From assembly GCA_024235635.1 (NCBI GenBank), contig JACKMA010000002.1, forward strand, positions 1 to 64,000: DNA of 64,000 bases, given 5' to 3'. The notes beneath the pieces are model-generated. The model was not told the origin of the DNA, made no database searches, and saw only the letters and a list, made by a program, of their open reading frames with translations. Positions 1 to 7,811 of the stretch are shown in pieces. This DNA is from Zoogloeaceae bacterium (lineage in GTDB: Bacteria; Pseudomonadota; Gammaproteobacteria; Burkholderiales; Rhodocyclaceae). Position 1 is the first letter of the stretch. Every line of letters starts with the position of its first letter. A program made the position numbers and the translations under genes.

Positions 1-97
1 GGGACTACGACTGCCACAGGGGCTTTGCCGAGGCCTCCAGTAGATGCCGAAGGGCTCGGGAAAGCCCTCCCCGAGGGGAGGGCGGGTTGCGATTGCA

Positions 98-304
98 TCA
101 GGGGCGATAACTTCCATCCCCTTCGTTCAGGGCCTGGCACAGGGGGTCGGGACCATCGTCCCGCCCACCGTTCAGATAGTGACAACGCCGGGCCGCCTTA
201 TCGGCGTCGGCATGGTCGCTCTCGGGCTCGAAACGGCCGTCCGGTGCGTAGTGGCCGACCGTGAAGCATCCCGAGGTCTTGCGCAGATCGAGGTAGACGA
301 ACAT
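98..304 (-). CDS. Small conserved ICE-type hypothetical protein
   Basis: A 68-residue protein that opens with MFVYLDLRKTSG and is rich in His, Asp and Tyr. I recognise the pattern (a YLDLR start, then an ESDH segment and a HYLNGG segment) from small hypotheticals in ICE backbone clusters, but no function is known to me. An AGGAG ribosome site lies 6 bases before the ATG. The gene starts 24 bp after the RadC-like stop, so the two are probably co-transcribed. No membrane segment or metal motif is evident. Confidence 0.7.
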   Translation of the reverse strand: MFVYLDLRKTSGCFTVGHYAPDGRFEPESDHADADKAARRCHYLNGGRDDGPDPLCQALNEGDGSYRP

Positions 305-327
305 GGGCTTCTCCTGGGTGATCCGAC

Positions 328-930
328 CTAGATCAGACCGCGCTCGGCAAACGAAAAGGTCGCATTGCCGGCGACGATGATGTGGTCCAGCACGCGGACG
401 TCGATCAAGGCCAGTGTCTCCTTCAGCCGGAAGGTGAGCACCTTGTCGGCCTCGCTCGGTTCGGCGTGACCAGATGGGTGGTTATGCACGAGGATCACGG
501 CGGCGGCGCCGTGCTCCAGCGTCAGGCGCACCACTTCGCGCGGATACACCGCGGTCTGGGTGAGCGTGCCGCGGAACATCTCGACCGGTGCGATCAGATG
601 TTGCCGCGGATCCATCATCAGGCAGTAGAAGACCTCGAAGCCGATGTGGCCGAGCTGCAGCTTCAGGTACTCGCGCACCAGGTCCGGCGCTGTCAGCAGA
701 CTGCGTTGCGTGGCCTCCTCCAGATAGGCGCGCTTCACCAGCTCGACCGCAGCCCCCAGCGAGGACGGCGGCAGTTGGCTGCGCGGATCGTAGGGACGGG
801 AGGCCTCGCGCAACACCAGCGAGATCGAGCCCTTGGCTTGCGAGAGCAGGCGATCGGCCTGCTCGCGGCCCACCAGCGCCGACAGCAATGCGCGGTCGGG
901 CAGTGATTCATAGGGATTCAACGGGGACAT
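328..930 (-). CDS. radC: RadC-type JAB-domain protein
   Basis: A protein of 200 residues if started at the ATG preceded by GGAGAG; a longer in-frame extension runs through the leader repeats and is rejected. The C-terminal half is a JAB/MPN metalloprotease-like domain with the HNHPSG zinc-binding motif followed by SEAD, and ends in the family's VLDHIIVAG and FAERGLI segments. The N-terminal part resembles the UPF0758 helical region. RadC-like proteins are frequent passengers of ICEs and prophages and their biochemical role is still unclear; the old DNA-repair assignment is not supported. It is followed by the small protein at 98-304. Confidence 0.88.
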   Translation of the reverse strand: MSPLNPYESLPDRALLSALVGREQADRLLSQAKGSISLVLREASRPYDPRSQLPPSSLGAAVELVKRAYLEEATQRSLLTAPDLVREYLKLQLGHIGFEVFYCLMMDPRQHLIAPVEMFRGTLTQTAVYPREVVRLTLEHGAAAVILVHNHPSGHAEPSEADKVLTFRLKETLALIDVRVLDHIIVAGNATFSFAERGLI

Positions 931-1205
931 GACGACTCTCCATGAAAATGGGGATGCCGGGCCCCGCGCGGGGATCTGAGCATCCCCACGGGGTGGTTGC
1001 AGCGATTGAGTCCCGCGCCCGAAGGCGAGCCGGTTGCAGGGACGTGCCGGCGTCAAGGGTCGATCGCTATCCGGCGATCGGGCGGTAAGACATCGGTGGC
1101 CGCATCAAGGCCTTCGTGGCTTGTCTGAGGCCTCCAGCGTGCTGGAGGGCTCAAAGAAGCCCCCCGCGAGCGGGGGGAAGGAGGAGACGCCACGGCTTCG
1201 TGGCA
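931..1205 (-). promoter_or_regulatory. Leader of the RadC-like gene with proximal inverted repeat
   Basis: A stretch of about 275 bases without a gene. It carries an inverted repeat, GGGGATGC (950-957) and GCATCCCC (980-987), about 20 bases upstream of the start codon. The same arrangement precedes the genes at 2,175, 3,194 and 4,026. A G/C-rich stretch at 1,120-1,180 may be the distal part of the leader but is not a clean hairpin. Its role as operator or RNA structure is inferred. Confidence 0.5.
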
Positions 1206-1442
1206 TCAGGGTTTGTAGCCTCTGGGGCTGGGCAACAGCTCAACCAGCCGCTTCAGCCGATGGTGCATCGGTGCTGCGCTTTCCAGCTCCCGGCGAACCA
1301 GCTCGGCCAGCAGCGGTTCGGTCGTCGCCAGGGATTGCTGCAACCCCTCGACCAGCAGATAGGCCGTGTGCGCGGTCGCGATCAGGCGCTTGCGGTCGGC
1401 CGCACTGACCCGGCGTCTGGGCTCGTCGGCATCGCTTCTCAT
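1206..1442 (-). CDS. Small hypothetical protein of the ICE cluster
   Basis: A protein of about 78 residues starting at the ATG that overlaps the TGA of the preceding gene (ATGA at 1,439-1,442); another ATG lies two codons upstream. The sequence is helical and charged, with an ADRKRLIATAHTAYLLVEG segment and a C-terminal LVELLPSPRGYKP tail. I do not recognise a domain. It is the last gene of a tightly packed three-gene set (2,175 to 1,206) and is probably translationally coupled to its neighbour. Confidence 0.6.
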   Translation of the reverse strand: MRSDADEPRRRVSAADRKRLIATAHTAYLLVEGLQQSLATTEPLLAELVRRELESAAPMHHRLKRLVELLPSPRGYKP

Positions 1443-1870
1443 CGCCACACCTCAGCGATCGCCTTGGCCGTACCACGGGCAAGGCAGCAGTCGATGGCCG
1501 AATCGGCGGCCAGCAGCAGGTCCAGCGACGCATTGGCGGACAGACTGGAGACCTCAAGCTCCGGGTAGCCTTGGGCGACCACGCCCCAGAACGCCTCCAG
1601 GGCGGCCTCGCGGATGCGGGTGCGATCCGCGTTTCGCTTGGCCTCCTGGGCGCCACGGCGACCGCGGATGCCGGCGCGGATGACCATCAGGTTGCCGCCG
1701 CGCGCAGCCACGATGTCGAGCCCACTGCATTCCAGGCCGCAGCCCTTGTAGGCATACAGGACAGCCAGGGCTTGCTCCTCGGTCAGGAAACCCGCCCAGC
1801 GGACGGCCCTCAGAAGACGCGGCCAGCGCCGCTGGATGGTCGGCAGGGTGAGCGTTTCGATCACGTTCAT
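1439..1870 (-). CDS. Hypothetical protein of the ICE cluster
   Basis: A 143-residue protein starting MNVIETLTLPTIQRRW. It is mostly alpha-helical by composition, with no signal peptide, membrane span or recognisable catalytic motif. It starts 2 bases after the stop of the gene at 1,873-2,175 and ends in an ATGA overlap with the gene at 1,206-1,442, so the three form an operon. Its codon use matches the surrounding high-GC element genes. It is conserved in ICE clusters as far as I recall, but the function is unknown. Confidence 0.65.
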   Translation of the reverse strand: MNVIETLTLPTIQRRWPRLLRAVRWAGFLTEEQALAVLYAYKGCGLECSGLDIVAARGGNLMVIRAGIRGRRGAQEAKRNADRTRIREAALEAFWGVVAQGYPELEVSSLSANASLDLLLAADSAIDCCLARGTAKAIAEVWR

Positions 1871-1872
1871 CG

Positions 1873-2175
1873 TCAGCCCCCCTCGCCATTGGATGGACTC
1901 GGGGTGTCCACAGTGTCCGCACCCACGCTTGGCGGCGGTAGGCCACCCAGTTGCCCGAGCAACTCCCGCTGGAGCACCCGGTCGCGCAGGGCAATCTGCC
2001 GAGGCGTCAGCGTCTCGCCCAGCTCGAGCAAGGCTTGCGCGGCCGCCATGGCCTTGGCGAGCTCGCCACGCAGCTTGCCGACCGCCTCCAACTCGCCGGA
2101 CTCGGCGAGGCGGGCGTACAGCCGGCCGAACTCACTCCAGCTCGGGGTCAGATCAATCATCGTTCGTGCAGTCAT
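1873..2175 (-). CDS. Hypothetical protein, first gene of a three-gene ICE operon
   Basis: A 100-residue protein. I chose the ATG at 2,173-2,175 because GAGGAG lies 7 bases upstream; an internal ATG five codons in is possible. The body is helical (residues about 8-70) and the tail is Pro/Ser-rich. No known domain is seen. The gene is preceded by a long leader with two inverted repeats, like its ICE neighbours, and heads the operon through 1,206. Confidence 0.62.
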   Translation of the reverse strand: MTARTMIDLTPSWSEFGRLYARLAESGELEAVGKLRGELAKAMAAAQALLELGETLTPRQIALRDRVLQRELLGQLGGLPPPSVGADTVDTPSPSNGEGG

Positions 2176-2206
2176 CGTGATGCTCCTCGGTGAGTCAAGA
2201 AACGGA

Positions 2207-2303
2207 GGGGCATCGCCCCCTGGTCCGGGGTGGATGCCCCGGGGGGTGGTGGATGAAGCCTCGCGCGCTTGGCGCGCGGCACGGTTGCAGAGGCCTTCCG
2301 TGC
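2207..2303 (-). promoter_or_regulatory. Bipartite inverted-repeat leader of the 1,873-2,175 gene
   Basis: The 455 bases between genes hold two inverted repeats in fixed order. The proximal one is GGGGCATC (2,207-2,214) with GATGCCCC (2,233-2,240). The distal hairpin is GCACGG (2,279-2,284) with CCGTGC (2,298-2,303) and is followed by TCAAAGG. The same two-part arrangement precedes the DUF3577 gene. I see no gene in the remaining bases to 2,630. Confidence 0.55.
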
Positions 2304-2630
2304 TCAAAGGGTCCGGGAATGCGCTTCCCGTGGGGCGGGTCCGTGAAGGACCGTGGAACACCGGGGCATTCGTCAGCACACACAGGCGCACTGGCGAATG
2401 GCCCGGGGGCCATTCAGGATGAGATGAGGAGGAGGAATTTGCGTCTTCGTCCGGGGTGGAAGCCCCGGCGCGCCCGCTCGCGAAGACCTGGGCGCAAACA
2501 AAGGGAACGGTTCTGGATGACCGATAACCAGGATCGTGTGCTGCGGCCCGTGACGGGCTCACCGCTGACCACGGCGTCGTTGTGCAGGAGGCAGAGGTGA
2601 GCCCGTCAGACGGGCAGTTGGGACAAGGGG

Positions 2631-3194
2631 CTAGTTCGACGGATCCCGGATCCAGTGCTGCGATGCAGCCACGAAGCGGAAGCCTTGCGCCTTCAGCGCG
2701 TCCCGCTGTTGGCGGAACACGGCGCGGTCGATGCCGGCTGGATCGAGTTTGACGGGACCGCCTTGCTCGATCAGGGAGAGCAACTCGGCGTCGAACAGCG
2801 CGACGTCGGAGGGCTCAGGTGTCACGGGATTGGGCGCCACAGTGGGTGCGGGGGCCGGATCGGCGGGCGGAAGCACTGCATCGCGCTCGTCGATCGGATC
2901 GGGCTCGGAGTCGTGCTCGGGTTCGCTGTGAGGCGCCTCCGTCACTTCGTCGAGCATGAAGCGCTCAAGTCTTGCGCGAACTTCCACGAAGACCTTGCCA
3001 CGCCAGGTGTAGCTGGTCGGGTAGATCGCTCCGACCACGAACCGGCCCTTGTACTGGCCGGGCTCGAATTCGTCGAGGATCGCGTCCTTGACGCGGAATC
3101 CGCCGACTTCGGTGGTGAGATCGCCGACGGCGAAGCTGCCTTTGGCGCCGTTGATGGCCTTGACGGTGAGGGTGCCCTCGATGCAGATACTCAT
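2631..3194 (-). CDS. DUF3275 family protein
   Basis: A 187-residue protein. The N-terminal 75 residues match my memory of DUF3275: an opening with GTLTVKAINGAKGSFAVG, a KDAILDEFEPGQYKG segment and an IYPTSYTWRGKVFVEVRARL strand. A Pro/Glu/Asp-rich linker (about residues 90-140) joins a C-terminal helical segment ending WIRDPSN. DUF3275 proteins are typical of ICE backbone modules beside DUF3577; the function is unknown. A longer in-frame start lies in the leader and lacks a ribosome site. Confidence 0.82.
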   Translation of the reverse strand: MSICIEGTLTVKAINGAKGSFAVGDLTTEVGGFRVKDAILDEFEPGQYKGRFVVGAIYPTSYTWRGKVFVEVRARLERFMLDEVTEAPHSEPEHDSEPDPIDERDAVLPPADPAPAPTVAPNPVTPEPSDVALFDAELLSLIEQGGPVKLDPAGIDRAVFRQQRDALKAQGFRFVAASQHWIRDPSN

Positions 3195-3236
3195 GGGGAT
3201 GCTCCTTGTGCTGGGACATGAAGAACCCGGGCGGAG

Positions 3237-3255
3237 CATCTCCCCAGGGGAGATG
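3237..3255. promoter_or_regulatory. Perfect palindrome upstream of the DUF3275 gene
   Basis: CATCTCCCC (3,237-3,245), one base, then GGGGAGATG (3,247-3,255): a perfect 9+1+9 palindrome about 43 bases upstream of the DUF3275 ATG. It occupies the same place as the proximal inverted repeats before the neighbouring ICE genes. The rest of 3,195-3,591 holds no gene I can support. Confidence 0.55.
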
Positions 3256-3591
3256 AACCCCTCGGGACGGTGTTGCGGATGGATGCTACTCGTCGATCGC
3301 ACGAATGCGATCGACGGGTAACAGGCTTCATGAGTGTGCGCAGGCTGTTCAGGCCTTACGCGAAGACGGCTGGGACTATCGAGGTGTGCGCCGTGGTAAT
3401 CGCATGCCGTTGTGATTGAGCCCCACCTTTGCGGTGCATCCTTACAGGGGCCTTGAATGCTCAAAGGGTGTGGATTTTTCGCTCGAAATCCACAAAACGA
3501 GGAACAACCGGTAGCGCGGGTGGCTTATTCCAGGGCCGGCCTCGACCCTCGAATAAGACCCCCGCAGGGGTCAAGTTTAGGGCATCCACCC

Positions 3592-4026
3592 TCAGTCCGA
3601 AAGACCTGGATCGGACTCGTCGTCCGGGATCCCGGCCTCCGCCCAGTCGACCTGGATGCCGTCGATGGTGGTGTAGTTCAACTGCAGCAGTCGGCCCTTG
3701 ATCGCGACACCTGGCTGACCCTTCTTGTCCCCACTCTCGTAGGTGAAGAGATCGGCGTAGATGTCACCGAGCTTGAAGGCCACGATGACCTTCTGTTTGC
3801 GATCGACCGCGTCGCACAGCGACAACACGCGCTTCAGGGCCTTGCCGCCCCGAATGATGAGATCGAAGCGGGTGTAGTCCGGTGCGTTGCCATCGCCACG
3901 CAGGGCGTTGATGCTGCAGGCATGGAAGGGTTCGCCCTTCCGGGGTGTGACCTCCCGGACGCGGTTGAGGTAACCGATGCCGGACACATGCAGGTCGAAA
4001 TGAGTCTTTTGCGAAGGGGCGTTCAT
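3592..4026 (-). CDS. DUF3577 / STY4534-family ICE replication-associated protein
   Basis: A 144-residue protein whose sequence (a FDLHVSGIGYLNRVREV start, a PFHACSINALRG segment and a YTRFDLIIRG strand) matches the STY4534/DUF3577 family of ICE proteins annotated as replication-associated; it looks like an OB-fold type beta-rich protein. The ATG at 4,024-4,026 is chosen because it follows the proximal inverted repeat. It lies between DUF3275 and the divergent S49 peptidase. The family assignment is firm; the molecular function is known only by association. Confidence 0.85.
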   Translation of the reverse strand: MNAPSQKTHFDLHVSGIGYLNRVREVTPRKGEPFHACSINALRGDGNAPDYTRFDLIIRGGKALKRVLSLCDAVDRKQKVIVAFKLGDIYADLFTYESGDKKGQPGVAIKGRLLQLNYTTIDGIQVDWAEAGIPDDESDPGLSD

Positions 4027-4045
4027 GGTGGTCTCCAAAAGAAAC

Positions 4046-4191
4046 GGGGAGACCATCGCCACCGCAAGCGGGGAGAATGGTCTCCCCGCGGGGTGCGAGC
4101 CGAGGCTCGATACGAAGCCGGAATGAACCGGCGTAATGATGACGAAGCCCAGCGTCCGAAGACGCGGCACGGTTGCATGGGCTTACCGTGC
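4046..4191 (-). promoter_or_regulatory. Bipartite inverted-repeat leader of the DUF3577 gene
   Basis: The proximal repeat is GGGGAGACCAT (4,046-4,056) with ATGGTCTCCCC (4,077-4,087), an 11-bp perfect inverted repeat. The distal hairpin is GCACGG (4,167-4,172) with CCGTGC (4,186-4,191) followed by TCAAAG. The region lies between the divergent DUF3577 and S49 genes, so promoters for both strands must be here. The distal hairpin recurs at 2,279-2,303 and 22,620-22,644. Confidence 0.6.
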
Positions 4192-4346
4192 TCAAAGAGA
4201 CTGGCATACGCTGCCAGGGGCGGCCAAGAAGGCGAGTGGTGCACCCCCAATTCGAGCAACAAAATCCCGGCAAGTCAAGATATCGTTGTCATGACGATCG
4301 ATTGGCACCTAAGCTGTGATGCGGTCACATGGCGAGGGAGAGAGCG

Positions 4347-5381
4347 ATGAACTGGCGCAGCGTGCTCGACCGGATGTGCTTCTGGCGATCCAACCGAATC
4401 CAGCTCGATGTCGCCTTCCCGAGCGAGTCGGAACTGAAGAGCGAGCTCGCCAATGCCTTGCTGAAGGATCTGATCACCGAGCGGGTATCGAATCGCCGCT
4501 GGACCCTCGCCAAGCGCAGTGCGATCGCGCTGACCTTCGTCGGCGGATTCGTCGGCTATGCCTACTACTATGCCAAGTTCGCCGGCTGGTCGATGTTGCC
4601 CTCGCGGCCGGTGCTGGGCGTCGTGCGCCTCGCCGGCGAGATCAGCGACAGCTCGATCGCCCGGGCGGACATGGTCATTCCTGCGCTCACCAAGGCGTAT
4701 CAGGCGGACAACGTCAAGGCGGTTGCCATCCTGGTCGACTCACCCGGCGGCGCGCCGGTGGAAGCCGAGCGCATCATCAATGCGATCACGCACCTGAAGA
4801 CCAAGCACCCGAAGCCGACTTACGCGGTCATCGGCAACCTCGGGGCGAGTGCCGGCTACATGGTGGCGATGCATGCGGATGCCATCTATGCGGGCCGGTA
4901 CAGTCTGGTGGGCTCGATCGGCGCAGTGATGGCGAGCTGGGACGTGCACAAGGCACTCGCGCGATTCGAGATCTACCAGCGAGTCTTCGCGTCGGGCGAA
5001 CTCAAGGCCATGTTGAACCCCTTCACCGAGCCGACCCCGGAAGGGGTCAGGAAAGCGGAAGTCCTGGTAAGTACGCTCGGCGAGCGGTTCCAGGGGGATC
5101 TTGTTGCCATCCGTGGCGAGCGGCTGATGCACGGAGAGGACTACGGCAGCGGTGAGGTGTGGGACGGTGAGCGCGCGAGGGCGCTGGGCCTGGTCGACGA
5201 ATTGGGTACGCTGGAGACGCTCCAGGCGCGCCTGGAGAGTGACATCGGCGAACTGAAGATTCACGACTTCGGGCCGGGTGCCCCGGCTCAATTACCGTTC
5301 GCGGCGTCGGCCGGAGCCTGGCTCGAGGGCGCCGTCAGCCGGACACTGCGTTCGATGGTAGCGACACCTGAGATCCGATGA
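4347..5381 (+). CDS. S49 family (SppA-like) membrane peptidase
   Basis: A 344-residue signal-peptide-peptidase-like serine protease. A single N-terminal membrane anchor spans about residues 58-80, followed by the S49 domain facing the periplasm. The expected catalytic dyad is visible: Ser168 in GNLGASAGY and Lys220 in ASGELKAMLNPF. A second, Ala-rich C-terminal part follows. The ATG at 4,347 is preferred over 4,329 because GGGAG lies just upstream. S49 peptidases are common ICE backbone genes. A truncated second copy of this locus lies at 22,855-23,080. Confidence 0.88.
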   Translation: MNWRSVLDRMCFWRSNRIQLDVAFPSESELKSELANALLKDLITERVSNRRWTLAKRSAIALTFVGGFVGYAYYYAKFAGWSMLPSRPVLGVVRLAGEISDSSIARADMVIPALTKAYQADNVKAVAILVDSPGGAPVEAERIINAITHLKTKHPKPTYAVIGNLGASAGYMVAMHADAIYAGRYSLVGSIGAVMASWDVHKALARFEIYQRVFASGELKAMLNPFTEPTPEGVRKAEVLVSTLGERFQGDLVAIRGERLMHGEDYGSGEVWDGERARALGLVDELGTLETLQARLESDIGELKIHDFGPGAPAQLPFAASAGAWLEGAVSRTLRSMVATPEIR

Positions 5382-5441
5382 TTCTGGATCGCCAGACAGC
5401 GCCGCCGAGTGGCGACGCAGTCTGGACAAGCAGCCCCGCGC

Positions 5442-6182
5442 TCAGAAGAGGCCTGCAAGCGATCGAGTGAGCCCCTGCCGTAATGCAGGCGCCGCTTCGT
5501 CGAACTCCAGGTTCATCTTGTTGGCGACCGAAACGATGCGCGTCTGGTAGGTCTTCCAGTCGGTCTGCTCGGTGTAGGTGACCTGGGTTCCGCCAGAAGT
5601 ACCTTGCTGGAGATTGTGTTCGGTCGCTGCCATGGACTGGAGCCCAGAGCCGGCGCGCTCCTTGATCTGGATGTCGGTCGTAATCGTGTAGTAGACGTCC
5701 TTCACGAGTGCGCCGGACACGGTGTCCGAAATTCCGCCCAGCAGGCCCGCTGCAATGATGCCTCGTCCTCCGCCGCCACCGGCGAAGCCCGCCAGTGCGC
5801 CGGCTGCCGCGCCGCCGTACCCGCTCTGCAACGTGAGTGCGTTGGCGGTCGGATCGCTCTTGCCGACATAGAGGACGTTCGCCTGCAGGATGTAATGCGC
5901 CTGGTCGGGATCGTCGACGACCTGGTAACCCTTGCCGGCCACGCCCTCGGCAATGTCCGGGTTGAGATCCATCGTCTGCTGGTCGGACGTGTTGCGGACC
6001 TGAACGTAGACCGTTCGCTGATCCGGCTTGACCGGGTCCAGGAAGATGGTGGCCGACATCTTCGTTTGGACGTCGAGATCGCGCTTGCTGATCGCGACTT
6101 GGGTCGCAGCGCAGCCACTCAGTGCCAGAGCCGTTGCGATCAACAGACCGATCGGACGAGTTGCAGGTAGGGGAGTGCGCAT
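5442..6182 (-). CDS. traT: TraT-like surface exclusion / complement resistance lipoprotein
   Basis: A 246-residue outer-membrane lipoprotein, close to the usual TraT length. It has a signal peptide with lipobox LSGC (Cys24), the family's DVQTKMSATIFLDPV and RTVYVQVRNTSDQ segments, a glycine-rich double hydrophobic stretch (about residues 125-155) and a C-terminal KMNLEFDEA region. TraT blocks entry of related conjugative elements and fits a mobile-element context. It is convergent with the S49 gene, 60 bp away. Confidence 0.88.
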   Translation of the reverse strand: MRTPLPATRPIGLLIATALALSGCAATQVAISKRDLDVQTKMSATIFLDPVKPDQRTVYVQVRNTSDQQTMDLNPDIAEGVAGKGYQVVDDPDQAHYILQANVLYVGKSDPTANALTLQSGYGGAAAGALAGFAGGGGGRGIIAAGLLGGISDTVSGALVKDVYYTITTDIQIKERAGSGLQSMAATEHNLQQGTSGGTQVTYTEQTDWKTYQTRIVSVANKMNLEFDEAAPALRQGLTRSLAGLF

Positions 6183-6532
6183 CGTGTCACCTTCTGATGA
6201 ATCGGAAACCCAGGTAGCATTATGCTACATGAGTTGCGCAGTTGTAGATTGCGTTGCCGCTCTCCGATACGCGCTTCGCGCAGGGCAACACCCGCAGCAA
6301 CGGACGCAATTCTGGGACGGCAGGCTGGCGTGCAGCGCTTTGCGCTCGACAGCCCAAGCGATTGTCGGCGTCTCCGCCTCACTGGTTGCCCGGAAGACGG
6401 GTTGATCCGCCGTTCAAGCGAAAGCGGCTCTGACATGCCGTTCGAGCACCCGCCTCCGGACATTGCGCGGATTTCGAGTAGCCTCCACAGGCAATCAGTG
6501 GCCAAGCAGAAGTACTCCCGGAACCACCCAAA
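6183..6532. other. Intergenic region, nothing recognised
   Basis: About 350 bases between the start of traT and the hypothetical gene at 6,533. Open frames here lack ribosome sites and coding character. The segment at 6,200-6,240 should hold the traT promoter, but I cannot pick a convincing -35/-10 pair. Confidence 0.4.
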
Positions 6533-7063
6533 ATGTGCCCCACGACCGATGAAGATGACGACCGCTTCACCCCGATCGCGCCAATACACAGCAAGTTCCA
6601 CCTGGGCATGCGGCAAGGATTCAACCGGATCGTGCCTGGCTCCCTTGCGAAGATCGGTGCGCCCGAGTGGTTGCCGGTGCTCGAGGCGTGGTGGCGGCTC
6701 TACGACGGACTCGAAGTCTATGTCGGACCGCTGATTGATCACCGTGTGATGGGATCGCAGAAACTGCGGGATCTGATCGCCGAGGGTGGGCAAGTCACTG
6801 CCGAGCGACTGGCTGCCGAGTTCGCCGGGATGCGGCACACGCACTACACGGCGCGGCGGTTTCATGACCTGCAGTTCAGCTGGAATCCGCTGAGCGAGAC
6901 CTTTGAATGCTTTGCCGAGGGCGAGCGAGACGATGCTAGGCTGGCGATCGTCGGCGCTCAACTCGTCGAGGTGAAGGAACTGTTGCACCCCAATCCGGCG
7001 AGGGACGCATTGGAGTCGTGGTTGCTGTCTCGGTTGAGAAGCACGCAATCAACTCAGTTGTAG
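6533..7063 (+). CDS. Hypothetical protein
   Basis: A 176-residue soluble protein with normal coding character for this GC-rich DNA. It is Trp/Arg-rich (APEWLPVLEAWWRLYDGLEVY) with a WNPLSETFECF segment, and has no signal peptide, membrane span or metal motif. I do not recognise the family. It lies between traT and a dispersed repeat, on the strand opposite to traT. The upstream frame is open, so the start is uncertain. Confidence 0.5.
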   Translation: MCPTTDEDDDRFTPIAPIHSKFHLGMRQGFNRIVPGSLAKIGAPEWLPVLEAWWRLYDGLEVYVGPLIDHRVMGSQKLRDLIAEGGQVTAERLAAEFAGMRHTHYTARRFHDLQFSWNPLSETFECFAEGERDDARLAIVGAQLVEVKELLHPNPARDALESWLLSRLRSTQSTQL

Positions 7064-7078
7064 GGAGAGGTCGGTTGC

Positions 7079-7255
7079 TGGCCTGGGAGGCCGGTTTACG
7101 GCGACGAACTCGGAGATCTCGCTTTCGGGACCCGGCCATCAGCCGCCGGTCATGGTTACACTTCGATTTCAGGAGACGGGACCGGCTCCGATCCGCTTGA
7201 GCGGCCGGTTTACGGAGGCGAATCTGGGCGTCGCGTTGGAAGGACCCGGCCAATT
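7079..7255 (-). repeat. Dispersed intergenic repeat, copy 1 (inverted)
   Basis: Two head-to-tail arms beginning GGCCGGTTTACGG (about 7,091 and 7,203), each ending GGGACCCGGCCA or AGGACCCGGCCA. Read on the minus strand, the sequence between them (CGAAGTGTAACCATGACCG) matches segments at about 12,590-12,620 and 21,320-21,345. It is therefore one of at least three diverged copies of a repeat family in this accessory block. No gene is supported from 7,064 to 7,700. Confidence 0.6.
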
Positions 7256-7593
7256 GCTGCCTGTCACAACGCGATCCAGATAGCTGCCGCCCGATAGAAA
7301 CGGTATGCTTTCCGCCTATAGGGGCGCCGCGGGTGACGGTCGCTGCGCAGTGTTGCCCGATTGCTGCATTTTCTGTCGGATTATTTTACATGGCATCTAA
7401 TTGCGTCAACAGAACAATAGCTTACGGCAGATGTTATACAGATGTACCGGTGTTATCCCGCAAAGCTGTCTGGATAAAACAAAGTTCCCGGCTCACAGAG
7501 TGCTGGGCCCAAGCTGTGGAGTTCCTAGCACAGCAATGCCGTATTCATACAGCCCAAAAAAGCTGCTAGTTTGCGAAGCGAACGCAGCGCGCA

Positions 7594-7619
7594 CGCATAA
7601 CACCGCAGGTGTTCATGCG
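7594..7619. repeat. Strong hairpin of unknown role
   Basis: CGCATAACACC (7,594-7,604), three bases, then GGTGTTCATGCG (7,608-7,619): an 11-bp stem with one bulged C. There is no T-run, so it is not an intrinsic terminator, and it lacks canonical attC core boxes. It lies inside what would be the first cassette of the integron array. Confidence 0.45.
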
Positions 7620-7718
7620 GACGTGCCGAGTACGCTTCGGAAACAAGGGCACGATTTCGGTCCATTCGACCGGTGTTCTGGGTAGCGAATCGCGATGATG
7701 TGCGCCGCACTCTGCGTC

Positions 7719-7804
7719 CGAGAACTGCTCATTCGAGCACACACCGCTCGCTTCGCTCCCGGCTTCGCCCCCTTCGGGGGTGGTGCTCAACTCGGAAGTT
7801 AGCT
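7719..7804 (+). other. attC-like site, degenerate, left boundary of the cassette array
   Basis: The R' box is GTTAGCT (7,798-7,804). Upstream there is a long imperfect palindrome (GAGCACACACC at 7,735-7,745 against GGTGGTGCTC) and a possible R'' ending AAC at 7,723-7,725. The R'' consensus is poor. The next cassette starts TTAGCT and closes with AGCTAAC, which confirms that a cassette boundary lies at 7,798. Confidence 0.5.
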
Positions 7805-7811
7805 TCCACAT

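Noticed and set aside
25..331. Two plus-strand open frames (79 and 95 codons)
   Set aside because: They are antisense to the better supported minus-strand gene at 98-304 and have no ribosome site.
1571..2422. A 283-codon plus-strand open frame
   Set aside because: It covers two minus-strand genes with family-like sequence and good starts, and reads into leader repeats; a GC-driven shadow.
2176..2562. In-frame N-terminal extension of the 1,873 gene
   Set aside because: The extension translates the inverted-repeat leader; GAGGAG supports the start at 2,175.
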